A DNA stretch of 36,522 nt from Candidatus Bathyarchaeota archaeon (GCA_030613835.1 JAUWLH010000002.1:1-36522), one strand, 5' to 3'. Counted from the stretch's first letter, positions 14,468 through 22,917 are shown. Made by a program: numbers and translations. Notes: generated from the sequence alone by a model not told the origin.

Positions 14468-15874
14468 TTAGCCGAAAGCGCCTCTGAGGAACGGATATAG
14501 ATCCTCAACCTGTTCCTGCACCATCGTCTGATAGTACTGGTACAGTATACTAACGGCTAGCAATGCTCCCATTCCCGAACCGAAGACTCCGAAGAACTCG
14601 CTAAATGCTGCAAGGGCCCCGATAATCACACCACCTATAACGGTGATGGTCGGAATGTACCTGTTCAATAGTTTCTCCAACGGCTTCCTGCTACGCCTGA
14701 ACCCAGCGACCTGCATCCCTGACTGAAGTAGCTGATCAGCCATCTGGTCGGCTCCAAGTCCACCGATCTCAAGCCATGTTAAGCTGAAAATAAGACAGAA
14801 ACCAACAACAATCAGCAGGTAGATAATCGCCTTCATCGGGTCAGCCGCAACTCCTCCTAGACTTCCAGGGCTCGTAACATAGTAACTCAGACCACCGATA
14901 GGAGTGACCCCGTTGGTGGTCTCGTTGTACATTCCGAACATGTTCAGGAAGAAGCTACTGTTGTCTTGATTCCACCTGGTCCACACAAACTGTCCGATCA
15001 TCTGGAAGTTAGCGAACATGGCGTATGACAGGATAACTGGGATGTTGCTGACGTACAGTAGCTTGATTGGCATCTTGCTCCTGTAACCCCTGTAGCTGCC
15101 GTGGGTGATGGGTATCTCAACGCGCATCCCCTCGACGTAAACTACGAACGCAAACACCACAAGTGTCATAACGAACCCGAGCATGTCGGGGTATCCGGTA
15201 CGATAGAACCAGTCCAGAGCGGGAATACCTTGGAAGATTCCCTGTATCATGGCGATGATTGCTCCGAACGCCCTGCCATCGTTCATGGTTATGTGACTGA
15301 AGCTCATCCACCAGATGTTCTGGGTGATACCAGCAACGATGAAAAGACTGATTCCGCTTCCAATGCCCCATCCCTTCTGGATGAGCTCATCCATCATCAT
15401 AAGTACAAAACCCGCAGCTAGAAGCTGCACGAAGATCAATATAGACTGATACGAACTGATGTTTCCATACGTACCCCCCAAGATGTATAGTGAAGCCTGT
15501 ATGATAATCATCACGAAGCTGAACACCTTCTGCGCAGTCGTGAACAGCCCCCTATCTTCTGAGCTTGACCTGTCAAAGGAGATCAGCTCGGATCCCGATA
15601 GTAGCTGGATGATAAGACCCGCCGTGACGATGGGACCTATACCTAACTCCATTAGTTTACCACGGCTGGATGCGAAGATGATCCTCATGGCAGCAAACGG
15701 GTCGTTACCCGTACCCTGAGGAATGCCGTAAAGCGGCACCTCGCTCATGATCAGATAGACGATCAGTGCGCCGATTGTCCATAAAAGCCGTGTATTGAAA
15801 GGTACTTTCTTCTGAGGTGGAGCCACTTCAGGGATAAAAGGAGATATTGGTTTGAAAAGATCAAGGAATCGCAT
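14468..15874 (-). CDS. secY: Preprotein translocase channel subunit SecY
   Basis: 468 residues with ten hydrophobic segments. It forms the membrane channel for protein export with SecE and SecG/Sec61beta. The N-terminal cytosolic helix (MRFLDLFKPISPFIPEV) is typical of archaeal/eukaryal SecY/Sec61alpha. The plug and lateral-gate region begins after the first segment (LIVYLIMSEVPLYGIP). The basic cytosolic loop FRRSRKPLEKLLNRYIP near the end is the ribosome-contact loop. It is the distal gene of the spc part, 10 bp after rpl15, its usual place. Confidence 0.96.
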   Translation of the reverse strand: MRFLDLFKPISPFIPEVAPPQKKVPFNTRLLWTIGALIVYLIMSEVPLYGIPQGTGNDPFAAMRIIFASSRGKLMELGIGPIVTAGLIIQLLSGSELISFDRSSSEDRGLFTTAQKVFSFVMIIIQASLYILGGTYGNISSYQSILIFVQLLAAGFVLMMMDELIQKGWGIGSGISLFIVAGITQNIWWMSFSHITMNDGRAFGAIIAMIQGIFQGIPALDWFYRTGYPDMLGFVMTLVVFAFVVYVEGMRVEIPITHGSYRGYRSKMPIKLLYVSNIPVILSYAMFANFQMIGQFVWTRWNQDNSSFFLNMFGMYNETTNGVTPIGGLSYYVTSPGSLGGVAADPMKAIIYLLIVVGFCLIFSLTWLEIGGLGADQMADQLLQSGMQVAGFRRSRKPLEKLLNRYIPTITVIGGVIIGALAAFSEFFGVFGSGMGALLAVSILYQYYQTMVQEQVEDLYPFLRGAFG

Positions 15875-15884
15875 TATAAATCCT

Positions 15885-16313
15885 CTATGGCTCTATGATG
15901 CTGCCACCGGCTTCTTCAATCTTTTCCTGCGCGGATGCCGTGATCTGTGCAACCTTGATGTTAAGAGGGACCTTGATGTTCCCCCTACCAAGTACTTTAC
16001 CGATACCCAGTGAGGTCAGATCCAGCTCATTACCACCCTTGATACCGTAATCAGACAGAACAGCCACCGCAAGATCGATGAGCTCACCAACGTTGATGGT
16101 CTTGATCTTTGGAACCTTGGCTGATGGAGGCAGGAACCCTTTTTTGAGGTAGCGATCCTTCTCATACTTTACGGTACGAATCCAGAAGTGCTTCCTTCCG
16201 CCTGCCCCGCCCTTACCGCCACGTCCACCGGACTTTCTGTGTTGGCCGACTTGACCCCAGCCCATGTAGCGTGAACCGCGCTGTTTTCGAACTTTACGTA
16301 GTTTGTGTGGCAT
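15885..16313 (-). CDS. rpl15: Ribosomal protein L15 (uL15)
   Basis: 142 residues from ATG 16313 (MPHKLRK), a better match to archaeal L15 than the GTG three codons earlier (16322) that would overlap the rpl30 stop. The Arg/Gly-rich start GQHRKSGGRGGKGGAGG threads into 23S rRNA; the C-terminal part carries the VLGRGNIK motif. AGGAGG lies 11 bases before the ATG, inside rpl30. Confidence 0.95.
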   Translation of the reverse strand: MPHKLRKVRKQRGSRYMGWGQVGQHRKSGGRGGKGGAGGRKHFWIRTVKYEKDRYLKKGFLPPSAKVPKIKTINVGELIDLAVAVLSDYGIKGGNELDLTSLGIGKVLGRGNIKVPLNIKVAQITASAQEKIEEAGGSIIEP

Positions 16314-16315
16314 AT

Positions 16316-16789
16316 CTAGCACATCCTCCTAGCTAACTCGTTGATGGCCTCGCCCCTGTAACCCAGCTCACCCTTACTCCTGTACGGGCGCTTTACGGAT
16401 TTCTTAAACCCCTTTCTGGGTGGGTGCATCCTGAAGAAAGGCTTTAGCCCTTCGATCTGGTGCATACCAACCTCGCAGTTGACCAGCTTGTTAGCTAGGT
16501 CCTCAATGCTCTTGTAGCCGAACCCCTTGACATGCTCCTCTGTGAGCCTCACTTCGCCAGGCAGCCGTCCACGTTTCTCAAGCATCTTGATAACGGTCTC
16601 GACATCGGGCTCGCCCCATGTGATCCAGTCCTTGGCCTTCTGAAGCATTCCCTTATAATCGTCCCTGTCATCGATGATGGAAGCATAGTTGTTCCTATCG
16701 ACCCTCAGAAACCTCATGGTGTCCCTCTCCCTCTGGGAGACGTTGATGGTGCCCCTGATCCTGATTACGAGGAGACATTTCTTATCCAT
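16316..16789 (-). CDS. rpl30: Ribosomal protein L30 (uL30)
   Basis: 157 residues, the long archaeal/eukaryal L7/L30 type. The N-terminus LLVIRIRGTINVS is the conserved ferredoxin-like strand of the family; the basic tail (HPPRKGFKKSVKRPY) is the archaeal extension. GGGTG lies just upstream, within the 4-bp gap after rps5. Confidence 0.95.
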   Translation of the reverse strand: MDKKCLLVIRIRGTINVSQRERDTMRFLRVDRNNYASIIDDRDDYKGMLQKAKDWITWGEPDVETVIKMLEKRGRLPGEVRLTEEHVKGFGYKSIEDLANKLVNCEVGMHQIEGLKPFFRMHPPRKGFKKSVKRPYRSKGELGYRGEAINELARRMC

Positions 16790-16793
16790 CGAT

Positions 16794-17429
16794 TTACACC
16801 CAGTCCTGAGGCGTCATTATCGCCTGAGTCTGTTTCAGAGCCTCGAATGTCGCAAACGCGAAGCTGTTAGTTGTAGTAGTTTTGCCCAATGATTTGCTCC
16901 AGCAGTCCTTGATCCCAGCCAGCTTCAGCACCTGCTTTGCGGTGTCACCGGCCACGAGCCCAAGTCCCTGAGGACCAGGTAGCAGTGTAACGACTACGCT
17001 ACCGGCCTTACCCTTTACCTTGAAAGGCAGAGTGTGACCTTCGCCGCAATCACACTCCCAGCTGCCGCATCCTCGGCGTATCGGATACAGACTCAGCTTT
17101 GCCAGCCTAATGCCCTTCTCGATGGCGTTCCTGACTCGCTTTGCCTTACCAAGTCCCACGCCGATCAAGCCGTGCTCGTTGCCTACTGCCACAAGGGCAG
17201 TGAACCTACTGGACTCACCTGCGTCTGTCTGTTTCTGAACAAGGTTGATGTTGATGACATCGTCCTTCAAATCTGGGACAAGAGCGTCCACTATCTGGAC
17301 TTCTTTTATCTTGTAGCCCTCCTCGAAGATCTCGAAGATGCTGGATATCTGTCCATCCAACACGAGTTTACCGAGCTCCGTCTTTGGAACCCAGCCCGCG
17401 AGGGATTCTTCCCGCCTTCTGTTACTCAT
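16794..17429 (-). CDS. rps5: Ribosomal protein S5 (uS5)
   Basis: 211 residues. It lines the mRNA entry tunnel and contributes to decoding accuracy. The double-stranded-RNA-binding-like N-domain has TALVAVGNEHGLIGVGLGKA; the archaeal insertion with CGSWECDCGEGH (three Cys plus His, possible zinc site) follows, then GPQGLGLVAGDTAK. The ATG overlaps the end of rpl18 by 8 bp. Confidence 0.96.
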   Translation of the reverse strand: MSNRRREESLAGWVPKTELGKLVLDGQISSIFEIFEEGYKIKEVQIVDALVPDLKDDVININLVQKQTDAGESSRFTALVAVGNEHGLIGVGLGKAKRVRNAIEKGIRLAKLSLYPIRRGCGSWECDCGEGHTLPFKVKGKAGSVVVTLLPGPQGLGLVAGDTAKQVLKLAGIKDCWSKSLGKTTTTNSFAFATFEALKQTQAIMTPQDWV

Positions 17430-18012
17430 CGTTGTTTTCCTCGATGTGTTTCTTGACCTCTTCGAAGTGGCTTGGAAGTGCCTCAGGTCTTAGTCCACGA
17501 CGGAGGTAGACTGAGAACCTTCTCTCGTACTCGAAGGGGTCCTCTATGTTCTTAGCGTACTCGGCTATCACCTGGCCGCTTATAGCCTCTGGTGATGGCG
17601 CGATATCGCTGTCGAATGGTATCTCGAACCCGGCATCGTTCGCTCCCTGGACCACAGCGAAGATTCTGTTACCCGAAGTAACCCTCTTCAACCCTACGTC
17701 CAGGTTCGCGTAATCGTATCCGGCCTCCTTGGCCTTCTTGCCCGCGAGGTAACCAATGAGATATGCGGCCGGGATGTTCTTGCCGCTGGCGACCCAGCCG
17801 TGCTTCGTCTTAAGCTCGTGGCTCGATGCCTTTGCGAGAACATAATCGCCCTCTATCTCGGATCTTGTTAGTTGTACCTGTATAGTCTTGTTACTGATAC
17901 GTACCACGAAGCGTGGGTGCTTTGACGTGGCTAGGACTCTCCTTGCCGCGTAGTCGGTCTTCTTCTGCCTACGCCTACGGTATGGTACCCTGTAGCTCGG
18001 TCCTTTAGCCAA
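17422..18012 (-). CDS. rpl18: Ribosomal protein L18 (uL18)
   Basis: 196 residues; binds 5S rRNA on the large subunit. The N-terminal GPSYRVPYRRRRQKKTDY is the typical archaeal start, so the TTG at 18012 is accepted as initiation codon (no nearby ATG fits). RPRFVVR-type strand is present as HPRFVVRISNK. It overlaps rpl19e by 8 bp and rps5 by 8 bp. Confidence 0.94.
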   Translation of the reverse strand: MAKGPSYRVPYRRRRQKKTDYAARRVLATSKHPRFVVRISNKTIQVQLTRSEIEGDYVLAKASSHELKTKHGWVASGKNIPAAYLIGYLAGKKAKEAGYDYANLDVGLKRVTSGNRIFAVVQGANDAGFEIPFDSDIAPSPEAISGQVIAEYAKNIEDPFEYERRFSVYLRRGLRPEALPSHFEEVKKHIEENNDE

Positions 18013-18463
18013 AGGTACGCCTCCTTAAGTTGTTGTCGTTGATATAACGCTGGAGCTCAGCCACGCTCCTGAACGTCCCGCCCTTTGCCTTCCTGTAAAG
18101 GCTGCGGTACGTTGAGACGCTGATGGTCCTGTTCTCCCTGAGCTTGACCAGCTTCTTCCTCTGGGCCCTGATGCGGTTCATCCAGCGGGTCTTCCTGCTG
18201 ACCACGGAGTACTTCTTTCCCTTCCTGCTTCCGGGTCCTATACGCCTGCCCTTTCTCTTTTTCTTGGCCAGCACGCGTGCCCTGCCCCTGCTTGGGCTGT
18301 TCTTGGGTAACGCCTTGATGGCCTTGGACTTTATCAGTGAACGGATCTCGACTCTCGTGATCGCCATGCTCACCTCGTCGCCCCGGTCTGGGTCTATCCA
18401 GACGCGGTGCACGCCGCAGTCGAGAACGGCTGACGCAATCTTGCGTTGACTTGATAGGTTCAT
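18005..18463 (-). CDS. rpl19e: Ribosomal protein L19e (eL19)
   Basis: 152 residues, found only in archaea and eukaryotes. Conserved N-terminus MNLSSQRKIASAVLDCG, then the basic helical SPSRGRARVLAKKKRKGR and the C-terminal YRKAKGGTFRSV. The ATG shares one base with the rpl32e stop (TAATG). Confidence 0.96.
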   Translation of the reverse strand: MNLSSQRKIASAVLDCGVHRVWIDPDRGDEVSMAITRVEIRSLIKSKAIKALPKNSPSRGRARVLAKKKRKGRRIGPGSRKGKKYSVVSRKTRWMNRIRAQRKKLVKLRENRTISVSTYRSLYRKAKGGTFRSVAELQRYINDNNLRRRTFG

Positions 18464-18939
18464 TAATCGTCGTCCTCCTTTAGCTCTTCTTCCTCGGACT
18501 CATCTTCTTCCTCGTCCTCGTCATTAAGTTCCTCGAAGTCGTCCTCGGGCTCCATGACTCCTGGGTTGAGGATTCTGATCTTCAGCTCCTCAGCTTTCGC
18601 CAGTATGGTCTCTTTCTTTCTTCCGCCAACGGTTCCGCCTATCCTTGCGACCTGTGTCTCGGGATCGACCTTTTCAACGTCCTTGGCGTTCCAGACCATT
18701 ACCTCTTCCATTCCTGATGAGTGGAGTCCACGTACAGCTGCGGGTCCCCTGTATCCGATCTTTACAGACTTGGGCCATCCCTGTAGCTCGGTCCGCATCT
18801 TGTTGTCGATGCCTCTCGGTTTCTTCCAAATATCCTTGAGCCTTACAAATCTCCATGACTCGTACCTTTTGAAGTGTGGCCGTTTCTTTTTGATCCTATT
18901 TCGTATTCGTAATAGTCTTTTCTTTTCTGCTTGTTCCAT
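18463..18939 (-). CDS. rpl32e: Ribosomal protein L32e (eL32) with acidic tail
   Basis: 158 residues from ATG 18939; GGAG lies 8 bases before it (a GTG at 18948 overlaps the rpl6 stop and is less likely). The family core is clear: RPHFKRYESWRFVRL, WKKPRGIDNKMR, GYRGPAAVRGLH. Unusual: residues 130-158 form a tail with 22 Asp/Glu in 29 positions, absent from ordinary L32e. Archaea/eukaryote-specific large-subunit protein. Confidence 0.94.
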   Translation of the reverse strand: MEQAEKKRLLRIRNRIKKKRPHFKRYESWRFVRLKDIWKKPRGIDNKMRTELQGWPKSVKIGYRGPAAVRGLHSSGMEEVMVWNAKDVEKVDPETQVARIGGTVGGRKKETILAKAEELKIRILNPGVMEPEDDFEELNDEDEEEDESEEEELKEDDD

Positions 18940-18944
18940 TTGCC

Positions 18945-19478
18945 TCACTCCTTTTTGTAGACGTAGATGCCGTCAAGGAATTTTCTTAGGTCCTTGTTCT
19001 TGATCTTCGTCGACTCCTGTATGTTTGCGGCTGTCTGGGCTACATGGTTGATATCAGCTCCGGTAACAATTATGTCATCCCCGTCCTGCGTGATCTCAAC
19101 GTTGCCCCTGATCCTTGCGACTCTCGGAGCCTGCTCACCGACGAAGTTATTGATTATAACTTTCTCCTTCTGAATGTTTATGGTCATAGGGAAGTGGATG
19201 AACACAATCTTTAGTCTGTATTTGAATCCCTCGGTCACACCGATTATCATGTTATTGACATGACTCGCGATGGTTTTGACGAGGGCTGCCTGTTTCCTCC
19301 TCGGGTTTTCGACCCAAATGCGGAGGCTGGAATCCTGATAGCCTATATTCAGGCCAGCGTGACCGAAATCATACTCTATCGCTCCATTGGTTCCTGTGAC
19401 TGCAACCTTATGCCCATTTAGGGTCAGGTTTACTCCCTCAGGTACCGTAACAATTTGCTCTACTATTTGAACAGTCAC
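18945..19478 (-). CDS. rpl6: Ribosomal protein L6 (uL6)
   Basis: 177 residues from GTG 19478, preceded by AGGTG with an 8-base gap. The frame is open much further upstream (to 19619), but that part lies inside rps8 and is not L6-like. Two tandem L6 folds are seen; the C-terminal one carries the NFVGEQAPRVARI motif near the factor-binding (sarcin-ricin) region. Confidence 0.94.
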   Translation of the reverse strand: MTVQIVEQIVTVPEGVNLTLNGHKVAVTGTNGAIEYDFGHAGLNIGYQDSSLRIWVENPRRKQAALVKTIASHVNNMIIGVTEGFKYRLKIVFIHFPMTINIQKEKVIINNFVGEQAPRVARIRGNVEITQDGDDIIVTGADINHVAQTAANIQESTKIKNKDLRKFLDGIYVYKKE

Positions 19479-19489
19479 TTTTTTTACAC

Positions 19490-19882
19490 CTAATAGACGT
19501 AGGCGAGCACTACGCCGCCTACGTTCTCTTCCTTTGCTTGGACGTGGTCCATTATGCCCTTGGGGGTGCTCAGTATGACAAATCCCATGTTTCTGCTGGG
19601 CAGGAAACGTTTCTCCCATTTCTCCATCTCGGAGACACGGGTCTTGTAGCGTGGCCTAACCGCCATGCACTTGTTGATCCTGCCAAATAGCTGTACCCGG
19701 AACTTGCCCTGACGACCATCATCGATGTACTCGATCTCTCCTACATATCCTTTGGACTGGATAAGGCGGAGTACACGTCCGACTATATCGGACGCTGGAG
19801 TGATGATACACTCGCCCTTGCGCCTACCCTCGTTGGCTAATATCGTATTTAATGCGTTTACTAGTGGGTCCAATATTATCAC
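19490..19882 (-). CDS. rps8: Ribosomal protein S8 (uS8)
   Basis: 130 residues. 16S rRNA central-domain binder. GTG start at 19882 overlaps the rps14 stop (GTGA). Conserved DPLVNALNTI at the start, PKGIMDHVQA and the C-terminal GGVVLAYVY strand. Confidence 0.96.
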   Translation of the reverse strand: MIILDPLVNALNTILANEGRRKGECIITPASDIVGRVLRLIQSKGYVGEIEYIDDGRQGKFRVQLFGRINKCMAVRPRYKTRVSEMEKWEKRFLPSRNMGFVILSTPKGIMDHVQAKEENVGGVVLAYVY

Positions 19883-20043
19883 CTATACTTTTTGAATCCC
19901 ATTTTTCCCGCTACCTCTCGGAAACACTGCCTGCATAAGTTTATGCCGTAGCGCCTGATGAGACCGTCGTGGGTCCCACACCTAGTACATCCTCGGCTTC
20001 CCTTACCATAGCTTCTTTCCTTAGGTGGAATCTGATTGCTCAA
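19879..20043 (-). CDS. rps14: Ribosomal protein S14 (uS14), zinc type
   Basis: 54 residues. Cys19, Cys22, Cys37 and Cys40 form the zinc knuckle (CTRCG ... LCRQC), and the C-terminus REVAGKMGFKKYR is typical. The only sensible start is TTG at 20043, one base after the rpl5 stop, with GGAG 10 bases upstream inside rpl5. Confidence 0.93.
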   Translation of the reverse strand: MSNQIPPKERSYGKGSRGCTRCGTHDGLIRRYGINLCRQCFREVAGKMGFKKYR

Positions 20044-20044
20044 T

Positions 20045-20563
20045 TTATTCAAGCTCCATGGTCACGTCAAATTTCTCGGAGATGAACTCCCGAGACTCCT
20101 CTGGAGTTACACGGTGTGAACTTCCGACCTTTGACTGACCTCTCTTTTTTCTGTTTACCCTGAAGCCTGGTCTCTCAACGGTCGTCATGACATCCATGCC
20201 GATAATCCCAGTGGCAGGATCGTACCTGGTTCCTGGGATATCGATATGCTCTCGGATGCCGAATGCAAAGTTGCCATTCTTGTCGAAGCTTTTTGGGTTT
20301 ATCTTGTGCCTGACGGCTGTGAACGCCTTCTGTAGGAATGCGTCAGCTCGCTCGCCACGCAGTGTAACTGCACAGGCCATGGGTTCTCCTTTTCGGATTC
20401 CCCACTGCCTGATGGTCATCTTGGCTGAACGCTGTGAGGGATTCTGTCCTGTGATATCCTTCAGGATCTGCATCGCGTTACTCAGCGGCTGGCCGCTCTG
20501 GCCTACACTGATATTAACGACAACTTTCCCGATCTTTATCTGCTTCATTAAGTTATCGGACAT
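20045..20563 (-). CDS. rpl5: Ribosomal protein L5 (uL5)
   Basis: 172 residues; contacts 5S rRNA and P-site tRNA. KIGKVVVNISVGQSG near the start and the FGIREHIDIPG loop are diagnostic. Start ATG shares a base with the rps4e stop (TAATG). Confidence 0.96.
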   Translation of the reverse strand: MSDNLMKQIKIGKVVVNISVGQSGQPLSNAMQILKDITGQNPSQRSAKMTIRQWGIRKGEPMACAVTLRGERADAFLQKAFTAVRHKINPKSFDKNGNFAFGIREHIDIPGTRYDPATGIIGMDVMTTVERPGFRVNRKKRGQSKVGSSHRVTPEESREFISEKFDVTMELE

Positions 20564-21300
20564 TATTCTTCCCCTGCGTTGAGTTTGATAACGGGCTCAT
20601 TTACGCCTACCACGAACAGGTATTTTGACAGTGTACGGATATCGTTCCCCTCAAGTGTCCTGATTGTCGCGGTCTTTTTCCAGCCTGGTTCAGTGCCGAG
20701 TCCAGTGAGGACTCCTTGTTCGCCCTGGCTTTTGCCGCCCGTGATTATTACCTGCTGCATCTCCTTGAACTCGATAGAGTCCTGGATCTCCTTTTCAGGT
20801 ACCTTTATCTTCAGCACGTCGTTAACCTTGTACTTGTCAGTCTCTGTGTTGAGTACCACGTTGTTTCCATCGTGGAGGTTCAGCTGGGTCTTGCCGGCCT
20901 TTAGGCTGGTCTTCCCGATGATCCTGCACAGTTTGAATTGGGCCTCCTCAGCCGTGATGGCGAGGAACTTTAGCTTGCCACCGTGATCCGGGAGCACCCT
21001 GAAGTACTCCTTGGTGTCAGGGATATGAACTACGTCCATCAGTCCAACAGGAAACCTGTCGTCCTTCCTGACCTTACCATCGATAAGCATTTTGCCGTTC
21101 TTGATTAGTGATTTTGCCTCACGTGCAGTGGTGGCGTACTTGAACTGGTCTCTCAGTATCACCTTCGTCGGGATGCTTGTTTTCAAGCTGTGTGGGCCTG
21201 AGCTTGGTCTTACTGCCCAAGTGCCACCCTTACGGTGGATGGGCCAGAAAGCTGGACTCATATGCCTCTTTAGATGCTTTGTTGGTCCTTTGTTTCCCAT
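20563..21300 (-). CDS. rps4e: Ribosomal protein S4e (eS4)
   Basis: 245 residues from ATG 21300 (MGNKGPTKHLKRH), 2 bp past the rpl24 stop and preceded by GGAGG. An archaea/eukaryote-specific small-subunit protein: N-terminal S4e region, S4-like RNA-binding domain (VILRDQFKYATTAREAK), central S4e domain and a C-terminal KOW motif (IITGGKSQGEQGVL). An upstream extension to 21351 is not S4e-like. Confidence 0.95.
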   Translation of the reverse strand: MGNKGPTKHLKRHMSPAFWPIHRKGGTWAVRPSSGPHSLKTSIPTKVILRDQFKYATTAREAKSLIKNGKMLIDGKVRKDDRFPVGLMDVVHIPDTKEYFRVLPDHGGKLKFLAITAEEAQFKLCRIIGKTSLKAGKTQLNLHDGNNVVLNTETDKYKVNDVLKIKVPEKEIQDSIEFKEMQQVIITGGKSQGEQGVLTGLGTEPGWKKTATIRTLEGNDIRTLSKYLFVVGVNEPVIKLNAGEE

Positions 21301-21302
21301 TT

Positions 21303-21680
21303 TTAAACCTCCGCGCTGAAGCCTTTGCGCTCCAGAATATCTTTTCTCCATTGGTCGTTGAGGTTCAACCTCGTGATTATAACGTTCTCGGCCCTTACCG
21401 GGATCTGAACCATAGATCCATCCTGGCGTGTTCTTGTGACGCCCTCGATGTAGACCTTGCTCTCAGCGGTGTTTACCTTGAGAACCTTACCCTCGGATAG
21501 CTTTCTGTCGCCCTTGGTGATGCTGACGGTGTCGTCAACGATTACTGGCATGGAACGTGTCCCATACTCAGCCCTTAGGCTTGGGGATAGCGGTGCTGAG
21601 AGGAATTTACGCTTGATGTGGTGCGGCGCGTTGTACCTGCGTCTTCTTGCAGTTGATGGCTTCCTGATGCCTTTCTTCAT
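21303..21680 (-). CDS. rpl24: Ribosomal protein L24 (uL24)
   Basis: 125 residues from ATG 21680, one base after the rpl14 stop; a TTG at 21689 is a weaker alternative. The KOW motif is in VSITKGDRKLSEGKVLKV. Early assembly protein that binds the start of 23S rRNA; this is the archaeal L26-like form with a basic N-terminus. Confidence 0.94.
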   Translation of the reverse strand: MKKGIRKPSTARRRRYNAPHHIKRKFLSAPLSPSLRAEYGTRSMPVIVDDTVSITKGDRKLSEGKVLKVNTAESKVYIEGVTRTRQDGSMVQIPVRAENVIITRLNLNDQWRKDILERKGFSAEV

Positions 21681-21681
21681 C

Positions 21682-22101
21682 TTAGACAACCATCCTTGCT
21701 AGGTTCCCAATCCTAGACCAGCGCTGGACTGCCTCCTGCGCAACCGGCCCCTTGATATCGGATCCCCTCAGAGTGCCCTCAGCAGTCAGTATGACGGCTG
21801 CATTGTCCTCGAACTGGATCCTGCTGCCGTCCTGCCTCTGGTATGGACGCCTCTGCCTTACAATAACAGCGTTGAAGAGCTGCCTCCTCATCTCGGGTGT
21901 ACCCTCCCTGCATGAGACAATCACAAGGTCGCCTATGCCTGCTGAGGGTAACCTACGCCTACGGCCCTTGTACCCAACCATCTGAATTATCTTCAGCTTC
22001 CTTGCACCCGTGTTGTCCGCGCAGTTAACCACGCTGCCAATCGTGAGTCCGCCGCTGGTCTTCCGCCTTGGAAGAATACGACGTTTAATTCTCTTACTCA
22101 T
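21682..22101 (-). CDS. rpl14: Ribosomal protein L14 (uL14)
   Basis: 139 residues, with the family hallmark VVNCADNTGARKLKIIQ, then GIGDLVIVSCREG and the C-terminal VAQEAVQRW. Large-subunit interface protein. GGAGG lies nine bases before the ATG. Confidence 0.96.
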   Translation of the reverse strand: MSKRIKRRILPRRKTSGGLTIGSVVNCADNTGARKLKIIQMVGYKGRRRRLPSAGIGDLVIVSCREGTPEMRRQLFNAVIVRQRRPYQRQDGSRIQFEDNAAVILTAEGTLRGSDIKGPVAQEAVQRWSRIGNLARMVV

Positions 22102-22105
22102 GCGA

Positions 22106-22420
22106 TTAAGCCTCCTTGATCATCTCGACTACGACGAAGGACTTTGTCTTGCTGAGTGGCCTGCACTCCGCGATCCTTACGATGTCACCGACCTTTAGCG
22201 GGATACATGTGGTGCTGTGAGCTGGGATACGGCTCCTCATCCGAGCGTATCTCTCATATTTTTTATCATACCTGAGGTAGTTTAACTGTACTATACACGA
22301 CTTTTGCATACGAGCACTAACAACTGTAGCCTCCATGATCCTGCCCCTTACGGCTAACTCGCCGTGAAACGGACAGTCCTTGTCGCTGCATTCTAGCTCA
22401 GGTTTCTTAAGGGATATCAT
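22106..22420 (-). CDS. rps17: Ribosomal protein S17 (uS17)
   Basis: 104 residues, archaeal/eukaryal S11-like form with the N-terminal extension CSDKDCPFHGELAVRG (two Cys plus His). OB-fold core with VVSARMQKSCIVQ and VGDIVRIAECRPLSKTKSF. It is 12 bp after rnp1. Confidence 0.95.
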   Translation of the reverse strand: MISLKKPELECSDKDCPFHGELAVRGRIMEATVVSARMQKSCIVQLNYLRYDKKYERYARMRSRIPAHSTTCIPLKVGDIVRIAECRPLSKTKSFVVVEMIKEA

Positions 22421-22432
22421 TTCCTTTTTGCC

Positions 22433-22714
22433 CTACCATTTCCTTTTGTTCTGTTTTTTTACCCGGTCCTCGGGTCTTCCTATGAGGGTTCTTCCCTCTA
22501 CTTTGACGGCTACTCCGTCCAGACTGAACCTGAAGACAGCGTCTTTCTTGGCTATCCGCTTCAGCCCAGCGCTCTGGATGACAAGGGTTTTCATGGTCTC
22601 GTCAACCACTTTTCCCCTGAGTTTGACATTGGATGGGTTGCTGTCATTCAGCACCTCCACCTCAAGTCCTACTAGTTCGCTTCGAAGGATGTAAGCTAGT
22701 TCAGGGGGAACCAG
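22433..22714 (-). CDS. rnp1: RNase P protein component 1 (Rpp29/Pop4), probable CTG start
   Basis: 93 residues. A subunit of the ribozyme that trims pre-tRNA 5' ends; it also sits in the ribosomal operon between L29 and S17 in many archaea. The Sm-like core is seen as GKVVDETMKTLVIQ, AVFRFSLDGVAVKVEG and the basic tail. The first standard start in frame (GTG 22660) would lose the conserved helix and strand ELVGLEVEV. Extending upstream gives VPPELAYILRSELVGL, which matches known N-termini, and the only start-like codon there is CTG at 22714, eight bases after GGAGGAG. No ATG, GTG or TTG exists between it and the rpl29 stop. Confidence 0.85.
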   Translation of the reverse strand: MVPPELAYILRSELVGLEVEVLNDSNPSNVKLRGKVVDETMKTLVIQSAGLKRIAKKDAVFRFSLDGVAVKVEGRTLIGRPEDRVKKQNKRKW

Positions 22715-22719
22715 TCTCG

Positions 22720-22917
22720 CTACTCCTCCTCGTTGATGACGGTCAGGATACGGGCGATTGCCTTCCTGAGCACCTTGGCCCTGCCAGGGTTCTCAACGGC
22801 TCCGCCAGCCATGATCATCGTCTTCATCTTCGTGACCTCAGTCCGCAGCTCCTGGAGTTTCTCGTTCCTCTCTGCCTCGGACATATCACGGATTTCCTGC
22901 ATTCGGACGATAGGCAT
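22720..22917 (-). CDS. rpl29: Ribosomal protein L29 (uL29)
   Basis: 65 residues forming two helices, near the peptide exit tunnel. Conserved LQELRTEVTKMKTM and GGAVENPGRAKVLRKAIARILTV. ATG overlaps the rps3 stop (TAATG). Confidence 0.95.
   Translation of the reverse strand: MPIVRMQEIRDMSEAERNEKLQELRTEVTKMKTMIMAGGAVENPGRAKVLRKAIARILTVINEEE

Noticed and set aside
19479..19619. Upstream extension of the L6 frame (47 codons)
   Set aside because: It lies wholly inside rps8 and its spacer, does not look like L6, and GTG 19478 has a well-placed AGGTG.
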